From Methanobrevibacter sp. (GTDB lineage: Archaea; Methanobacteriota; Methanobacteria; Methanobacteriales; Methanobacteriaceae), in the NCBI RefSeq assembly GCF_017431965.1, contig NZ_JAFRKB010000033.1, positions 1 to 64,000 of the forward strand: a stretch of 64,000 nucleotides of DNA. The letters run 5' to 3'. How positions within the stretch are numbered: the first letter of the stretch is position 1; every line of letters begins with the position of its first letter. Both the position numbers and the translations under genes were made by a program. Of the stretch, positions 8,424 through 16,447 are shown piece by piece. The notes under the pieces were generated by a model. It made no database searches. It was not told where the DNA came from and worked only from the letters and a program-made list of their open reading frames with translations.

Positions 8424-8789
8424 CTATTCATCCTCATCCAATTCAATTTCATTGCGGATAGCCAATTCACGGACCAAATCATTAATCTGCTGATTCATAT
8501 CATCAAATTTGATATATAGTCTGAAGCCTAAATAGAGTGATAATAAAACACCCACTATAAGCAGCAAATCTATACCCCTACCAAAACCGAACAAATCGGC
8601 AAGAGGAATAGTGATATCCGGTTTGAATGCAAACAGCAATAGGAAAATCCAAATAATTATCCATAAAACAAAAGCTGCAGGAGTACTTTTTTTATTTCTA
8701 AGTCTCTGATATGCAAAAATTATTGTGAAAATCGCGATTAATACAAGTATTATCTGGTATAAATGTAGTGAACCTATAATAAAAAACAC
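8424..8789 (-). CDS. DUF2304 small membrane protein; start codon unclear
   Basis: The protein of about 120 residues has three hydrophobic segments (about residues 10-25, 35-52, 65-88) and an acidic C-terminal coiled helix (DMNQQINDLVRELAIRNEIELDEDE). This fits DUF2304, a family often encoded next to GT2 glycosyltransferases, as here (12 nt gap). The first recognised start is GTG at 8789, but this GTG lies inside the only Shine-Dalgarno match, AGAAGGTG. An ATT codon at 8780 follows at 6-nt spacing and would be the natural start position. No ATG or TTG is available nearby. A role in polyprenyl-linked sugar transfer at the membrane is inferred from neighbours only. Confidence 0.75.
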   Translation of the reverse strand: MFFIIGSLHLYQIILVLIAIFTIIFAYQRLRNKKSTPAAFVLWIIIWIFLLLFAFKPDITIPLADLFGFGRGIDLLLIVGVLLSLYLGFRLYIKFDDMNQQINDLVRELAIRNEIELDEDE

Positions 8790-8801
8790 CTTCTAAAATT
8801 T

Positions 8802-9497
8802 TTAAATTCTAAATAAGTCTAAAATCATTTTAAATAAAATTTTTAACCCTACAATTGCATCTGTTCCCTTATGCTGTGTTTCGGGAGTGTATATTGTAGT
8901 TATTGTAACCTCTTCCAATCTGAAATTCTTATCGGAAATTTCTTTTATGAATTCCGAAGATACTGCATAACCTGATGAAACAATGTTTATTTGGCTTGCC
9001 GCATCGGCAGTGAATGCCCTCAGGCCGCTTTGTGAGTCTCTGACATTTCTTCCATAAAATATCAAGGTTAAAAAGTTCATTACAAAATTTGCAAAACTCT
9101 TTGAAATTGGCATATCCTTCAGAGGCCTTGCACCAATGCATGCATCAGCCTTGCCTTCCTGAAGAGGTTTGGCTACCTTAACTATATCCTCAATGGCATG
9201 CTGGCCGTCTGCATCAAAAGTCAGGATATATTTAGCATCCTTTCTGATTGCAGTTTCCATGCCTGTCTTTAATGCAGCACCCAGACCTCTGTTGATTACA
9301 TGTGAAACTATGAATATTTGATTAGGATATTTCGTTTTGGATTCTATTGCCAAATTTAAAGTGTTATCACTAGATCCATCATTTACAAGCACAACATTAT
9401 AGCCTTCATTAGCAATTCCCTCTATAATCTGGGAAACTGTTTTTTCTTCATTATATGCTGGAACAACAACAAAAATTTCATCTTTTGAATCTGACAT
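8802..9497 (-). CDS. Family 2 glycosyltransferase (dolichyl-phosphate sugar synthase type)
   Basis: The 231-residue protein is a GT-A fold enzyme that would transfer a sugar from a nucleotide donor, most likely to a polyprenyl phosphate. Motifs: VVVPAYNEEKTV near residue 10, VLVNDGSSDNT near 35, TFDADGQHAIED near 93 (the DXD-like metal site), and DSQSGLRAF near 155. No C-terminal membrane domain is present; the adjacent DUF2304 protein may supply the membrane anchor. A second enzyme of the same type lies at 24163-24843. Exact donor and acceptor are unknown. It is probably first in the operon running to the LUD gene. Confidence 0.85.
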   Translation of the reverse strand: MSDSKDEIFVVVPAYNEEKTVSQIIEGIANEGYNVVLVNDGSSDNTLNLAIESKTKYPNQIFIVSHVINRGLGAALKTGMETAIRKDAKYILTFDADGQHAIEDIVKVAKPLQEGKADACIGARPLKDMPISKSFANFVMNFLTLIFYGRNVRDSQSGLRAFTADAASQINIVSSGYAVSSEFIKEISDKNFRLEEVTITTIYTPETQHKGTDAIVGLKILFKMILDLFRI

Positions 9498-9512
9498 AAT
9501 AATCTATAAATT

Positions 9513-9980
<468 letters not shown>

Positions 9981-10029
9981 TTATAAAAGAATATGTAATT
10001 ATTAATATAAATGTTTATTTAAAAATAAG

Positions 10030-10064
10030 AAAGTATTATTAATTATTACTGAGAGTAATACTTT
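10030..10064 (-). promoter_or_regulatory. Inverted repeat upstream of ribC with an AAAGTATTACT box
   Basis: AAAGTATTA at 10030-10038 and TAATACTTT at 10056-10064 are perfect 9-bp arms. The minus strand reads AAAGTATTACT from 10064, the same 11-mer found twice in the metal ATPase promoter near 20.9 kb. It lies about 18 nt upstream of the ribC TATA-like box and downstream of cbiO. It could be an operator for ribC or part of the cbi terminator region. Confidence 0.35.
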
Positions 10065-10104
10065 AGATGTAAAAAATATTATATAAAAATGAGTTAAAAA
10101 AAAA

Positions 10105-10938
10105 TTATTTACTGTGTAACTCATTAGCTTTTCTTCTAGCTTCTGAAATAGTTAAAGGATAATCACCATTTAAATCGAAACCGTCTTTCTTATCCAAGAT
10201 TTCAAATAAATGAGCAACTCTCGGAAGTCTTAAATTAGCTTTTCTGACTAATTCAATATCCCCAAATACTTCTTTTGGAGTTCCTGACTTGATTATCTCC
10301 CCAGAACTTATTACATAAACTTTGCTTGAATAGATTGGCACCAAATCAACATCGTGAGTTGAAATAATAATAGTCATACCTTCTTCATTAAGTTCATATA
10401 ATAATTTCAAGATATCTGATGCTCCTTTAGGGTCAAGACCAGATGTTGGTTCATCTAAAACCATTATTTCAGGCCGCATAGCCAATATTCCGGCAATAGC
10501 AACTCTTTTTTTCTGACCTCCACTCAAATGATGAGGAGCCTTCCTTTCAAAACCTGCCATATCAACTCTTTCAAGAGCTTCAGTGACCCTTTTCTGAGTT
10601 TCTTCTTGAGATAACCCTAAATTCAAAGGTCCGAAAGCCACATCCTCTTCAACAGTAGGTGCAAAAAGTTGATCATCCGGATTTTGAAAAACAATTCCAA
10701 TTTTTTGTCTAAAATATACTAAACTTTTTTTATCGTGTTTTAATTCTTCACCATCTATGAAGATTTTACCACTGTCAGCTTTATAAATTCCATTGAAATG
10801 CAAGAATAATGTAGATTTGCCTGCACCATTCTTTCCAAGAAGAGAAACCATTTCCCCCTTTTCAACATTTAAATTGATATTTTTTAAAGCTTGTGTTCCA
10901 TCATCATAAGAATAAGAAATATTTTCTGCTTTTAACAT
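10105..10938 (-). CDS. cbiO: Cobalt ECF transporter ATPase CbiO
   Basis: This is the ATP-hydrolysing subunit of the energy-coupling-factor cobalt importer. The 277-residue protein contains Walker A (LLGKNGAGKSTLF), the Q-loop (VFQNPDDQLFAPTV), the ABC signature LSGGQKKRVAIAGIL and Walker B (IMVLDEPTSGLDP), followed by the switch histidine in ISTHDVDLV. The start codon overlaps the cbiQ stop by one base (TAATG), so translation is coupled. The substrate assignment depends on the linked cbiM and cbiN genes. Cobalt is needed for the corrinoid of the Mtr methyltransferase. T-tracts follow the gene. Confidence 0.95.
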   Translation of the reverse strand: MLKAENISYSYDDGTQALKNINLNVEKGEMVSLLGKNGAGKSTLFLHFNGIYKADSGKIFIDGEELKHDKKSLVYFRQKIGIVFQNPDDQLFAPTVEEDVAFGPLNLGLSQEETQKRVTEALERVDMAGFERKAPHHLSGGQKKRVAIAGILAMRPEIMVLDEPTSGLDPKGASDILKLLYELNEEGMTIIISTHDVDLVPIYSSKVYVISSGEIIKSGTPKEVFGDIELVRKANLRLPRVAHLFEILDKKDGFDLNGDYPLTISEARRKANELHSK

Positions 10939-11633
10939 TATTTATTCCCCCTTTTCGGCTTATAAACAGGCAAATAACCTTGATAACATCTAGAATCAAG
11001 TGAACATTGTAATGTTTCAGATTTATCTAATGACCTGAAAAACAAATTACTGAATAACATACCTAATGATTTATAGGTACTTTTTGAACCAACATAACCT
11101 AGCCTTGTATCTTGAGCATTTCTCATTGTGTCTAATTGGTCTAAAAATATGAATATTGTGTTATACATCAAAAGCGCAATATCAATGAAAATTACTGGAA
11201 CTTTAACTATATGCAAACACTGAAGAATATCTGCAATAGGTGTTGTTAATGTTAAAAAACCCAAACATGAAAAACATGCAAAACAACGGCAAAATGTTGT
11301 AATTGCCAAATCAAGGGAAGATTGAGTTATTCCTATGCCCCACAATCCAGTATCATAAATTAATTCACCCTGTCCAAAGAAAAATAATAAAAACAAACAT
11401 GTAATAACTGCAAAAACTATTGGAATTGTTAGAAACTTAAGATATGATTTTAAAGAGACTCTAGCCACACCCAATACCAATATGGCCATTAAAACAAATA
11501 CTATAACATCGAGTGTTAAATTATCCAAAATTAATGTGGCAACCATCAAACCAATTGCAACAATTACCTTAACATACATGTTAAAATCAGATAATCTATT
11601 ATTATGTGCTATATAATCAATATCAAATTTCAA
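10938..11633 (-). CDS. cbiQ: Cobalt ECF transporter transmembrane protein CbiQ
   Basis: CbiQ is the coupling membrane component (T-component) that links the CbiM substrate-binding subunit to the CbiO ATPase. The 231-residue protein has about five to six membrane segments and a C-terminal cytoplasmic part with AQDTRLGYVGSKSTYKSLG and LQCSLDSRCYQGYLPVYKP. The Ala-Arg-Gly coupling helices of the family are degenerate here, which is common in archaeal CbiQ. A gap of 52 nt with a long palindrome separates it from cbiN, whereas it overlaps cbiO. Confidence 0.9.
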   Translation of the reverse strand: MKFDIDYIAHNNRLSDFNMYVKVIVAIGLMVATLILDNLTLDVIVFVLMAILVLGVARVSLKSYLKFLTIPIVFAVITCLFLLFFFGQGELIYDTGLWGIGITQSSLDLAITTFCRCFACFSCLGFLTLTTPIADILQCLHIVKVPVIFIDIALLMYNTIFIFLDQLDTMRNAQDTRLGYVGSKSTYKSLGMLFSNLFFRSLDKSETLQCSLDSRCYQGYLPVYKPKRGNK

Positions 11634-11646
11634 TTAAACAACCCTC

Positions 11647-11693
11647 TTAAAAAAAATAAAAAAAAGTAAAAGAATAATTAATTAATTATTCTT
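11647..11693 (-). terminator. Palindrome plus T-tracts between cbiN and cbiQ
   Basis: Bases 11670-11693 form a perfect 24-nt palindrome (each arm AAGAATAATTAA), overlapping the last codons and stop of cbiN. On the minus strand it is followed by TTTTACTTTTTTTTATTTTTTTT. It looks like a terminator or processing site inside the operon, and might lower cbiQO expression relative to cbiMN. The AT-only stem is weak, so read-through is expected. Confidence 0.5.
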
Positions 11694-11970
11694 CTTTACC
11701 TTGTCCTCTCCAGTAACCAAAGAAGTAACCAATAATGATTGCTCCAATAGCTGCTTGGACAGCAAATAATAAACTTTCTATTTCACCACTTGGAGGTTCC
11801 CAAAATGATTCAAACCATGGTTCGTATCCAGTTTCAGAAACACCATCTGATCCTTGATCGTCAGAACCACCGAAGTACCCTTCATCTTCACCAAGACCAG
11901 AGTACATTGCTAAAGGCACAATTAATATAATAAGAACAATTACTGCTAATATAATATTTTCATATTTCAT
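11686..11970 (-). CDS. cbiN: Cobalt ECF transporter accessory protein CbiN
   Basis: CbiN is a small two-helix protein that helps load cobalt onto CbiM. The first membrane segment covers about residues 5-24 (IILAVIVLIILIVPLAMYSG), followed by an acidic, glycine-rich extracellular loop (GEDEGYFGGSDDQGSDGV) and a second segment (LLFAVQAAIGAIIIGYFFGY). I choose ATG 11970, giving 94 residues, because AAGGTGA lies 6 nt upstream. A longer frame from 12006 would overlap cbiM and adds residues not seen in the family. It lies 10 nt behind cbiM. Confidence 0.9.
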   Translation of the reverse strand: MKYENIILAVIVLIILIVPLAMYSGLGEDEGYFGGSDDQGSDGVSETGYEPWFESFWEPPSGEIESLLFAVQAAIGAIIIGYFFGYWRGQGKEE

Positions 11971-11980
11971 AATATTCACC

Positions 11981-12646
11981 TTATAACTCATTATCTGAAA
12001 TTGCACCTAATTTGTTTAATAATTTAGGTTTGTAACTCATTAATCCGTTCCAGATAATTACAGTTAATAAACCTTCAGCGATTGCTAATGGTAACTGAGT
12101 TGGAGCAAAGATTAAGAAGAATTTTGTAATTGCAGCCATAGTAGTAGGTTCAGGGAATGCTAAACCTAATTGAATTGCAGTTACGATGTAAGTTACAATA
12201 TCTGCAATGAATGCAATTAAAAATATGTTAATTTTAGATGGAACTCCAGCTTTGAACAATAGTTTGTATATAATCCAACCGACAAATGGTCCTACAATAC
12301 CCATTGATACACAGTTTGCTCCTAAAGTGGTTAATCCTCCGTGAGCGAGTAAAACAGCTTGGAAAATTAATACAATAGTTGCTAAAACACCAGTTACAGC
12401 AGGTCCAAATAAAGCTGCACCTAAACCGTTACCAGTTGGGTGAGAACAACTTCCGGTTACAGAAGGTAACTTTAAAGATGAAATAACGAACATAAATGCT
12501 CCACTTACAGCAAGTAAAGCTTTAGATTCAGGGGTTTCATCTACTACCTTTTTAATTTCATAGAGTCCGTATGCCACAACAATGATTGCTATTACATACC
12601 AAACAGCACACCAAAATGGTGGTAAGAACCCTTCCATAATATGCAT
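11981..12646 (-). CDS. cbiM: Cobalt ECF transporter substrate-binding subunit CbiM
   Basis: CbiM is the membrane subunit that binds Co2+. The extracellular N-terminus must begin Met-His for metal binding, and the protein indeed starts MHIMEGFLPPFWCAVWY. The metal-site histidine motif VTGSCSHPTGNGLGA is present near residue 65. About seven membrane segments follow in 221 residues. NikM-type nickel subunits are close relatives; the presence of cbiN favours cobalt. It is first in the cbiMN-QO operon. A TCCTCC complement (GGAGGAA) lies before the ATG, and the upstream intergenic region has nested inverted repeats. Confidence 0.93.
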   Translation of the reverse strand: MHIMEGFLPPFWCAVWYVIAIIVVAYGLYEIKKVVDETPESKALLAVSGAFMFVISSLKLPSVTGSCSHPTGNGLGAALFGPAVTGVLATIVLIFQAVLLAHGGLTTLGANCVSMGIVGPFVGWIIYKLLFKAGVPSKINIFLIAFIADIVTYIVTAIQLGLAFPEPTTMAAITKFFLIFAPTQLPLAIAEGLLTVIIWNGLMSYKPKLLNKLGAISDNEL

Positions 12647-12692
12647 AAATAATTTCCTCCGAATAACCTATCAATATTAATTGACAAAACAT

Positions 12693-12739
12693 TCAATAAA
12701 AATTTAAATTATAATTAATTTAAATTAAAGTTTTATTGA
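12693..12739. promoter_or_regulatory. Nested inverted repeats in the divergent cbiM/pyrF intergenic region
   Basis: Outer arms TCAATAAAA (12693-12701) and TTTTATTGA (12731-12739) enclose inner arms ATTTAAATT (12702-12710) and AATTTAAAT (12717-12725). All arms are perfect 9-mers. The element is 47-93 nt upstream of cbiM and about 105 nt upstream of pyrF. It could be a binding site for a metal-responsive regulator, or a chance product of AT-rich DNA. The gap of 197 nt contains nothing else I can name. Confidence 0.35.
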
Positions 12740-12843
12740 TAAAGATAATTATATAGTTTATTATATATAAATATTATTAGTAACAATTTAAACAAAATGA
12801 GTTAATTAACAAAATATTAGAAAAAATAGGCAAAGATGATAAG

Positions 12844-13491
12844 ATGGAAATTAAAAATGACTTGATTTTGGCACTTGATGTGATGAGCGAAAGTGAAGCC
12901 GTCAAAATTTGCAGTGATGTAAAAGATTATATTGACACCATAAAAATAGGTTACCCGCTTGCATTGGCTGAAGGTCTTGAGATAATAAAAACCCTGAAAG
13001 ATCAATTCGGCTTTAAGGTAATCTGTGACTTCAAGGTTGCAGACATTGACGCCACAAACTCAAAGATATGTGATGAAACATTCAAAGCAGGCGCAGATGC
13101 GATAATTTGTCACGGATTCGTGGGATCAGATAGCGTTCAGGCATGTCTTGACATGGCAGACAAACACGAAAAAGAACTGTTTCTGCTTACTGAAATGTCA
13201 CATCCCGGCGCTAAAATGTTTTTGCAGGAAAATGCAGATGCCATAGCCAAGATGGGAGTCGATATGAAAATAACTAACTTCGTAGCACCGGCCACAAGGC
13301 TCGACAGATTGAGCGATATACGGGATATCGTCGGTGAAGATGCATTTATTATATCCCCCGGTGTTGGAAAACAGGGCGGCGATGGTAAAAAAACACTCCA
13401 ATATTCAAATGCAATAATCGTTGGAAGAAGTATTTACGAATCCGAAAATCCAAAACAGTCATGCGAAGATTTGATAAAATCCCTCAAATAA
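12844..13491 (+). CDS. pyrF: Orotidine 5'-phosphate decarboxylase
   Basis: PyrF makes UMP from OMP, the last step of de novo pyrimidine synthesis. The 215-residue length suits the archaeal enzyme. It starts with LILALDVMSESEAV, has the catalytic D-x-K-x-x-D motif as Asp62, Lys64 and Asp67 in CDFKVADIDATN, and ends with the phosphate-binding ISPGVGKQGGD and AIIVGRSIYESENP. It is transcribed alone, divergent from cbiM. A GATGAT site close to the ATG may serve as the ribosome binding site. T/A-rich sequence follows the stop. Confidence 0.96.
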   Translation: MEIKNDLILALDVMSESEAVKICSDVKDYIDTIKIGYPLALAEGLEIIKTLKDQFGFKVICDFKVADIDATNSKICDETFKAGADAIICHGFVGSDSVQACLDMADKHEKELFLLTEMSHPGAKMFLQENADAIAKMGVDMKITNFVAPATRLDRLSDIRDIVGEDAFIISPGVGKQGGDGKKTLQYSNAIIVGRSIYESENPKQSCEDLIKSLK

Positions 13492-13578
13492 AAGCCAAAC
13501 TATTTTAATAAAAAAAAATAAAAATATAATTGTTCTTATAAAGTGAACATTAAAATAAGTTAAATGAGGTGATAAAAA

Positions 13579-13821
13579 ATGGCAAACGAAGTAACAAAAT
13601 TAATTATGGAAACAATTTTAGCATTAATTACAACTGCATTCGCATTTGTAGCAGGTGAAGCATGGAACAGTGCAATTCAAAAATTGATTGAATCCATCAT
13701 AGGTGCAGGAGATGCACTCCCAAGTCTATTCACTTACGCTATTGCTGTTACTATAATTGCTGTAGTCGTAACCGTACTCATTGCTAGAGTAGCAGGTAGA
13801 ATGGGTATCGAAAACGAATAA
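13579..13821 (+). CDS. DUF5654 family small membrane protein
   Basis: The 80-residue protein has two membrane segments, about residues 8-28 (METILALITTAFAFVAGEAW) and 50-70 (FTYAIAVTIIAVVVTVLIARV). The first helix ends with AFVAGEAWNSAIQKLIE, which I recall as typical of DUF5654 in archaea and some bacteria. The function is unknown. The ATG follows AGGTGAT at 6 nt, a strong site, so the gene is probably well translated. It is followed at once by a strong hairpin terminator shared with the convergent gene. Confidence 0.8.
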   Translation: MANEVTKLIMETILALITTAFAFVAGEAWNSAIQKLIESIIGAGDALPSLFTYAIAVTIIAVVVTVLIARVAGRMGIENE

Positions 13822-13825
13822 AATT

Positions 13826-13860
13826 AAAGGAATTTTTAATTCCTTTTTAACTTCTTTTTT
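13826..13860. terminator. Bidirectional hairpin terminator
   Basis: AAAGGAATT at 13826-13834 and AATTCCTTT at 13838-13846 form a perfect 9-bp stem with a 3-nt loop, followed on the plus strand by TTAACTTCTTTTTTTT. It sits between the DUF5654 gene and the convergent membrane-protein gene ending at 13861. Confidence 0.65.
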
Positions 13861-14388
13861 TTAATTCAACTTTTCAAAAACAATTCCGGCAACTTCATAA
13901 GATATCTCAAATAATATGAAGCATACGAATATCCAGATATTGAATATTCCTGAAATTGCCAACAGTAAAATAACAACCTTCATCACAAACCTATATTCAA
14001 AAAACAGATTCAAGAACTTGTTTTCGGTTGCTTTAGAAATTAATTCATGGCCAACTTCATCTGAAAGCGCAGCCAAAATACATATCAACAGGATAACCAG
14101 ACTTAACTCCGGAATTCCAAATATAAGACAAATCAAAACAAAAACGATCAATGTAATAACATGGTGAATTCCATCAACCTTCAATGCAAGCAGATTGCCT
14201 ATTAAAATGGCAATGAATATATATGCTGCATCAATGCTGTAAACTGTTGCAAATCCTGATGCAACACCGCATAAAACTCCAATCAATGAAGCCAATCTGA
14301 TTTCATGCCTAACATCAAAAAGATCATCCGAATACTTCATGAAAAATCCGGACAGCATGAATAATATGGCCAAACTAATGTAACTCAT
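13861..14388 (-). CDS. Integral membrane protein of unknown function
   Basis: The 175-residue protein has about five or six membrane segments, for example residues 2-17, 33-50, 53-68, 77-105 and 135-165. A polar stretch, DEVGHELISKATENKFLNLFFEYRF, lies between segments. I do not recognise a named family, though similar proteins next to deoxyhypusine synthase may occur in related methanogens. The start ATG at 14388 lies directly against the stop of the deoxyhypusine synthase gene (14389), which indicates coupled translation. Function cannot be inferred from this link. Confidence 0.7.
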   Translation of the reverse strand: MSYISLAILFMLSGFFMKYSDDLFDVRHEIRLASLIGVLCGVASGFATVYSIDAAYIFIAILIGNLLALKVDGIHHVITLIVFVLICLIFGIPELSLVILLICILAALSDEVGHELISKATENKFLNLFFEYRFVMKVVILLLAISGIFNIWIFVCFILFEISYEVAGIVFEKLN

Positions 14389-15312
14389 CTAATCACTGTT
14401 AATCTTATCTAAAGCTGCCGCATAAATCAATGGGAAAATGACGGTAACATCCCCGACAACACTAGCCAGATTAGATCCGCATTTGGCTTTTGCCCAAGAT
14501 TTTGCCTCTTCAAGAGGTGCTCCACCCAAACTTCCGGCTTCAGGTCTGTCCATGGTAATCTGAATGGCTGAATCAAGACCTCCTTTAATCACATTGGAAG
14601 CCAGAGTATAATGTTTTGTCAGGCCTCCTCCAAGAAGGATTGCACCTACCTTTTCTGATTCGAATACTATATCTGACAAATAATGCATATCCGCAACTGC
14701 ATCAACAACAAAGTCATGGTCCTGGTTGAAAATCCAAAGCTGCAGACCCATCATGGAGTCAATCAGACCCGGAGCAAAAATAGGAACGTTGTTTCTTGCT
14801 GCGGCACCTACAAATGAGTTTTCATCATCAATCAGAAGTCCAATTTCAAAAAGAAGCTCCTGAATGGAGATGACATTCTTTTTTGAGGAAATTTCTTCAA
14901 ATATCTTAATTATTTCACTTTCAAAAATCGTAAAGTCATCGGACCCCACATTAATATCTGCAATTCTTCCGATTCCGTCGGCGTTTAAATCCTCATCATC
15001 CCTTCCTTCATGCTGATAATGAGCTCCTCCGAAAGCTTCCACCAAATCATGGGTAATGTTTGCCCCGCTGGAAACTATTAATCCCACATGGCCTTCATTA
15101 ATCATCTTGGTTACTATATTTCTCATTCCGCCGGGAATTAAAGGACCTCCAAGACTCATGAATACATTCATATCTTCATCTTTAATCATTTCAGTTAAGA
15201 TATTGCAGGCTCTTGAAACCCTTCCGGCACCTAAAACGCCTGATTTGTCAAATTGGTCTAGCAAATCAGAGACCTTCATACCATTGTCTACATTAATTGG
15301 ATTTACCTTCAT
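14389..15312 (-). CDS. dys: Deoxyhypusine synthase
   Basis: This enzyme uses spermidine and NAD+ to put an aminobutyl group on a lysine of translation factor aIF5A. The 307-residue protein shows the NAD-binding stretches VFMSLGGPLIPGGMRN and VGLIVSSGANITHDL, the substrate loop HYQHEGRDDEDLN, and the catalytic lysine in EEAKSWAKAKCG (about Lys275), followed by DVTVIFPLIYAAAL. All of these match archaeal deoxyhypusine synthases. It lies 19 nt downstream of the HTH-CBS gene and directly before the membrane-protein gene, so the three may form one operon. Confidence 0.95.
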   Translation of the reverse strand: MKVNPINVDNGMKVSDLLDQFDKSGVLGAGRVSRACNILTEMIKDEDMNVFMSLGGPLIPGGMRNIVTKMINEGHVGLIVSSGANITHDLVEAFGGAHYQHEGRDDEDLNADGIGRIADINVGSDDFTIFESEIIKIFEEISSKKNVISIQELLFEIGLLIDDENSFVGAAARNNVPIFAPGLIDSMMGLQLWIFNQDHDFVVDAVADMHYLSDIVFESEKVGAILLGGGLTKHYTLASNVIKGGLDSAIQITMDRPEAGSLGGAPLEEAKSWAKAKCGSNLASVVGDVTVIFPLIYAAALDKINSD

Positions 15313-15331
15313 TAAATCACTTGAATTAAAA

Positions 15332-16234
15332 TTAGTTTGTAATAATTGGGAATTGTTCTAAATTAGTGATAATATTTATCAAATCTGTTCTTGTTACAAT
15401 TCCAAGTAAGTTCTGGTCATTGTCAGCGACAATTAATCTTGAAATAGATTTTTTAAGCATTACCTCAATTGCATTGGCAATTTTCAAATCCTCATTTACA
15501 ATGACTACATTAGGTGACATCAAATCAGCAACTGTTAACTCATCCTTATCTTCAGCTATTGCCTTCACAAGATCTGTTACAGTAAATACACCTACCACTT
15601 TTCCTTTTTCCATTACAGGAGCACCATCAATTTCATTTTCAGCAAATTTTTTCGCAGCATTCTTGATTGTGCAGTCGACAGAAAGTGAAATTACATCCTT
15701 GCTTGCAATGTCCCCTACGGTTTTTTTAGGAATGCTTCTGATTGTGGTTGTATCGACCAGAAGAATATTGTCTAAATCATCCCTTCCTACAATTTCACCC
15801 ATTACTCCTAAATTGTTAACCGGAGTCGGGCCAATCCTGACAATGTCGCCTAAATTTAAATCCTTGATGCTTCCTAAAACCTTGATTGCAGCTTCACACT
15901 CGGTTGGTTGCGGAACACTTGTAAATTCAATTCGTGCAACGGAAATATCTTCCATTCTTTCCCCATTTTTATAAATAGGTACTTTGGAATCCTGATCTGA
16001 AACTGTAATATTTAAAGAATGGTAAGCTTCGATAGTTGGCTTATATCCTCCTCTTGGACCCGGCACTCCCTTAACTAAACCAAGACTTCTTAGAGATTGC
16101 ATCTGGTTACGAATTGTTCCCGGATTTCTTGCCATGACCTCAGCAATATCTTCTCCCTTTATGGATTTACCGTCAGAGGATTGGTATAAATTAATTAGTG
16201 TTTGTAAAATTTCCTTTTGTACAGATGTTAACAT
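15332..16234 (-). CDS. HTH-CBS transcriptional regulator
   Basis: The protein has an N-terminal winged helix-turn-helix (about residues 1-60: IAEVMARNPGTIRNQMQSLRSLGLVKGVPGPRGGYKP), a middle region resembling a TrkA-C or sensor domain, and two C-terminal CBS domains (about residues 170-295, with VGVFTVTDLVKAI and LLGIVTRTDLINII). CBS pairs usually sense adenosine nucleotides, so a regulator answering to energy state is inferred. I choose ATG 16234 (300 residues) because GGGGAT precedes it; an in-frame ATG at 16252 lies upstream of that site. Its target is unknown. Co-orientation with dys suggests one operon. Confidence 0.85.
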   Translation of the reverse strand: MLTSVQKEILQTLINLYQSSDGKSIKGEDIAEVMARNPGTIRNQMQSLRSLGLVKGVPGPRGGYKPTIEAYHSLNITVSDQDSKVPIYKNGERMEDISVARIEFTSVPQPTECEAAIKVLGSIKDLNLGDIVRIGPTPVNNLGVMGEIVGRDDLDNILLVDTTTIRSIPKKTVGDIASKDVISLSVDCTIKNAAKKFAENEIDGAPVMEKGKVVGVFTVTDLVKAIAEDKDELTVADLMSPNVVIVNEDLKIANAIEVMLKKSISRLIVADNDQNLLGIVTRTDLINIITNLEQFPIITN

Positions 16235-16342
16235 ATCATATCCCCATCTCAATAATATATAATCTTATTTATTAATTAATAATGCTAGAATACCTCAACT
16301 TCTTTAAGTCAAAGATTAATTGCACTAATATTAAAGCATGAG

Positions 16343-16363
16343 TTACTTTTCAAATGCTCTTTC
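16343..16363 (-). repeat. Copy 3 of the shared upstream motif, at the left side of the tnpB element
   Basis: The minus strand reads GAAAGAGCATTTGAAAAGTAA; 18 bases match the copy before uvrA exactly. In the direction of tnpB it reads TTACTTTTCAAATGCTCT and ends 7 nt before a TATA-like TTTAATATAT at 16368-16377. A 7-bp hairpin (TTAATAT, loop ATGC, ATATTAA) covers 16370-16387. It may be a regulator site or the left end of the IS605-type element after a TTAC target. Confidence 0.6.
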
Positions 16364-16447
16364 TAATTTTTAATATATGCATATTAACTTAATATAATTA
16401 TTGTATGTACTATTGTTGCATCAATTATAATTTGGAGTTTGTATTTT

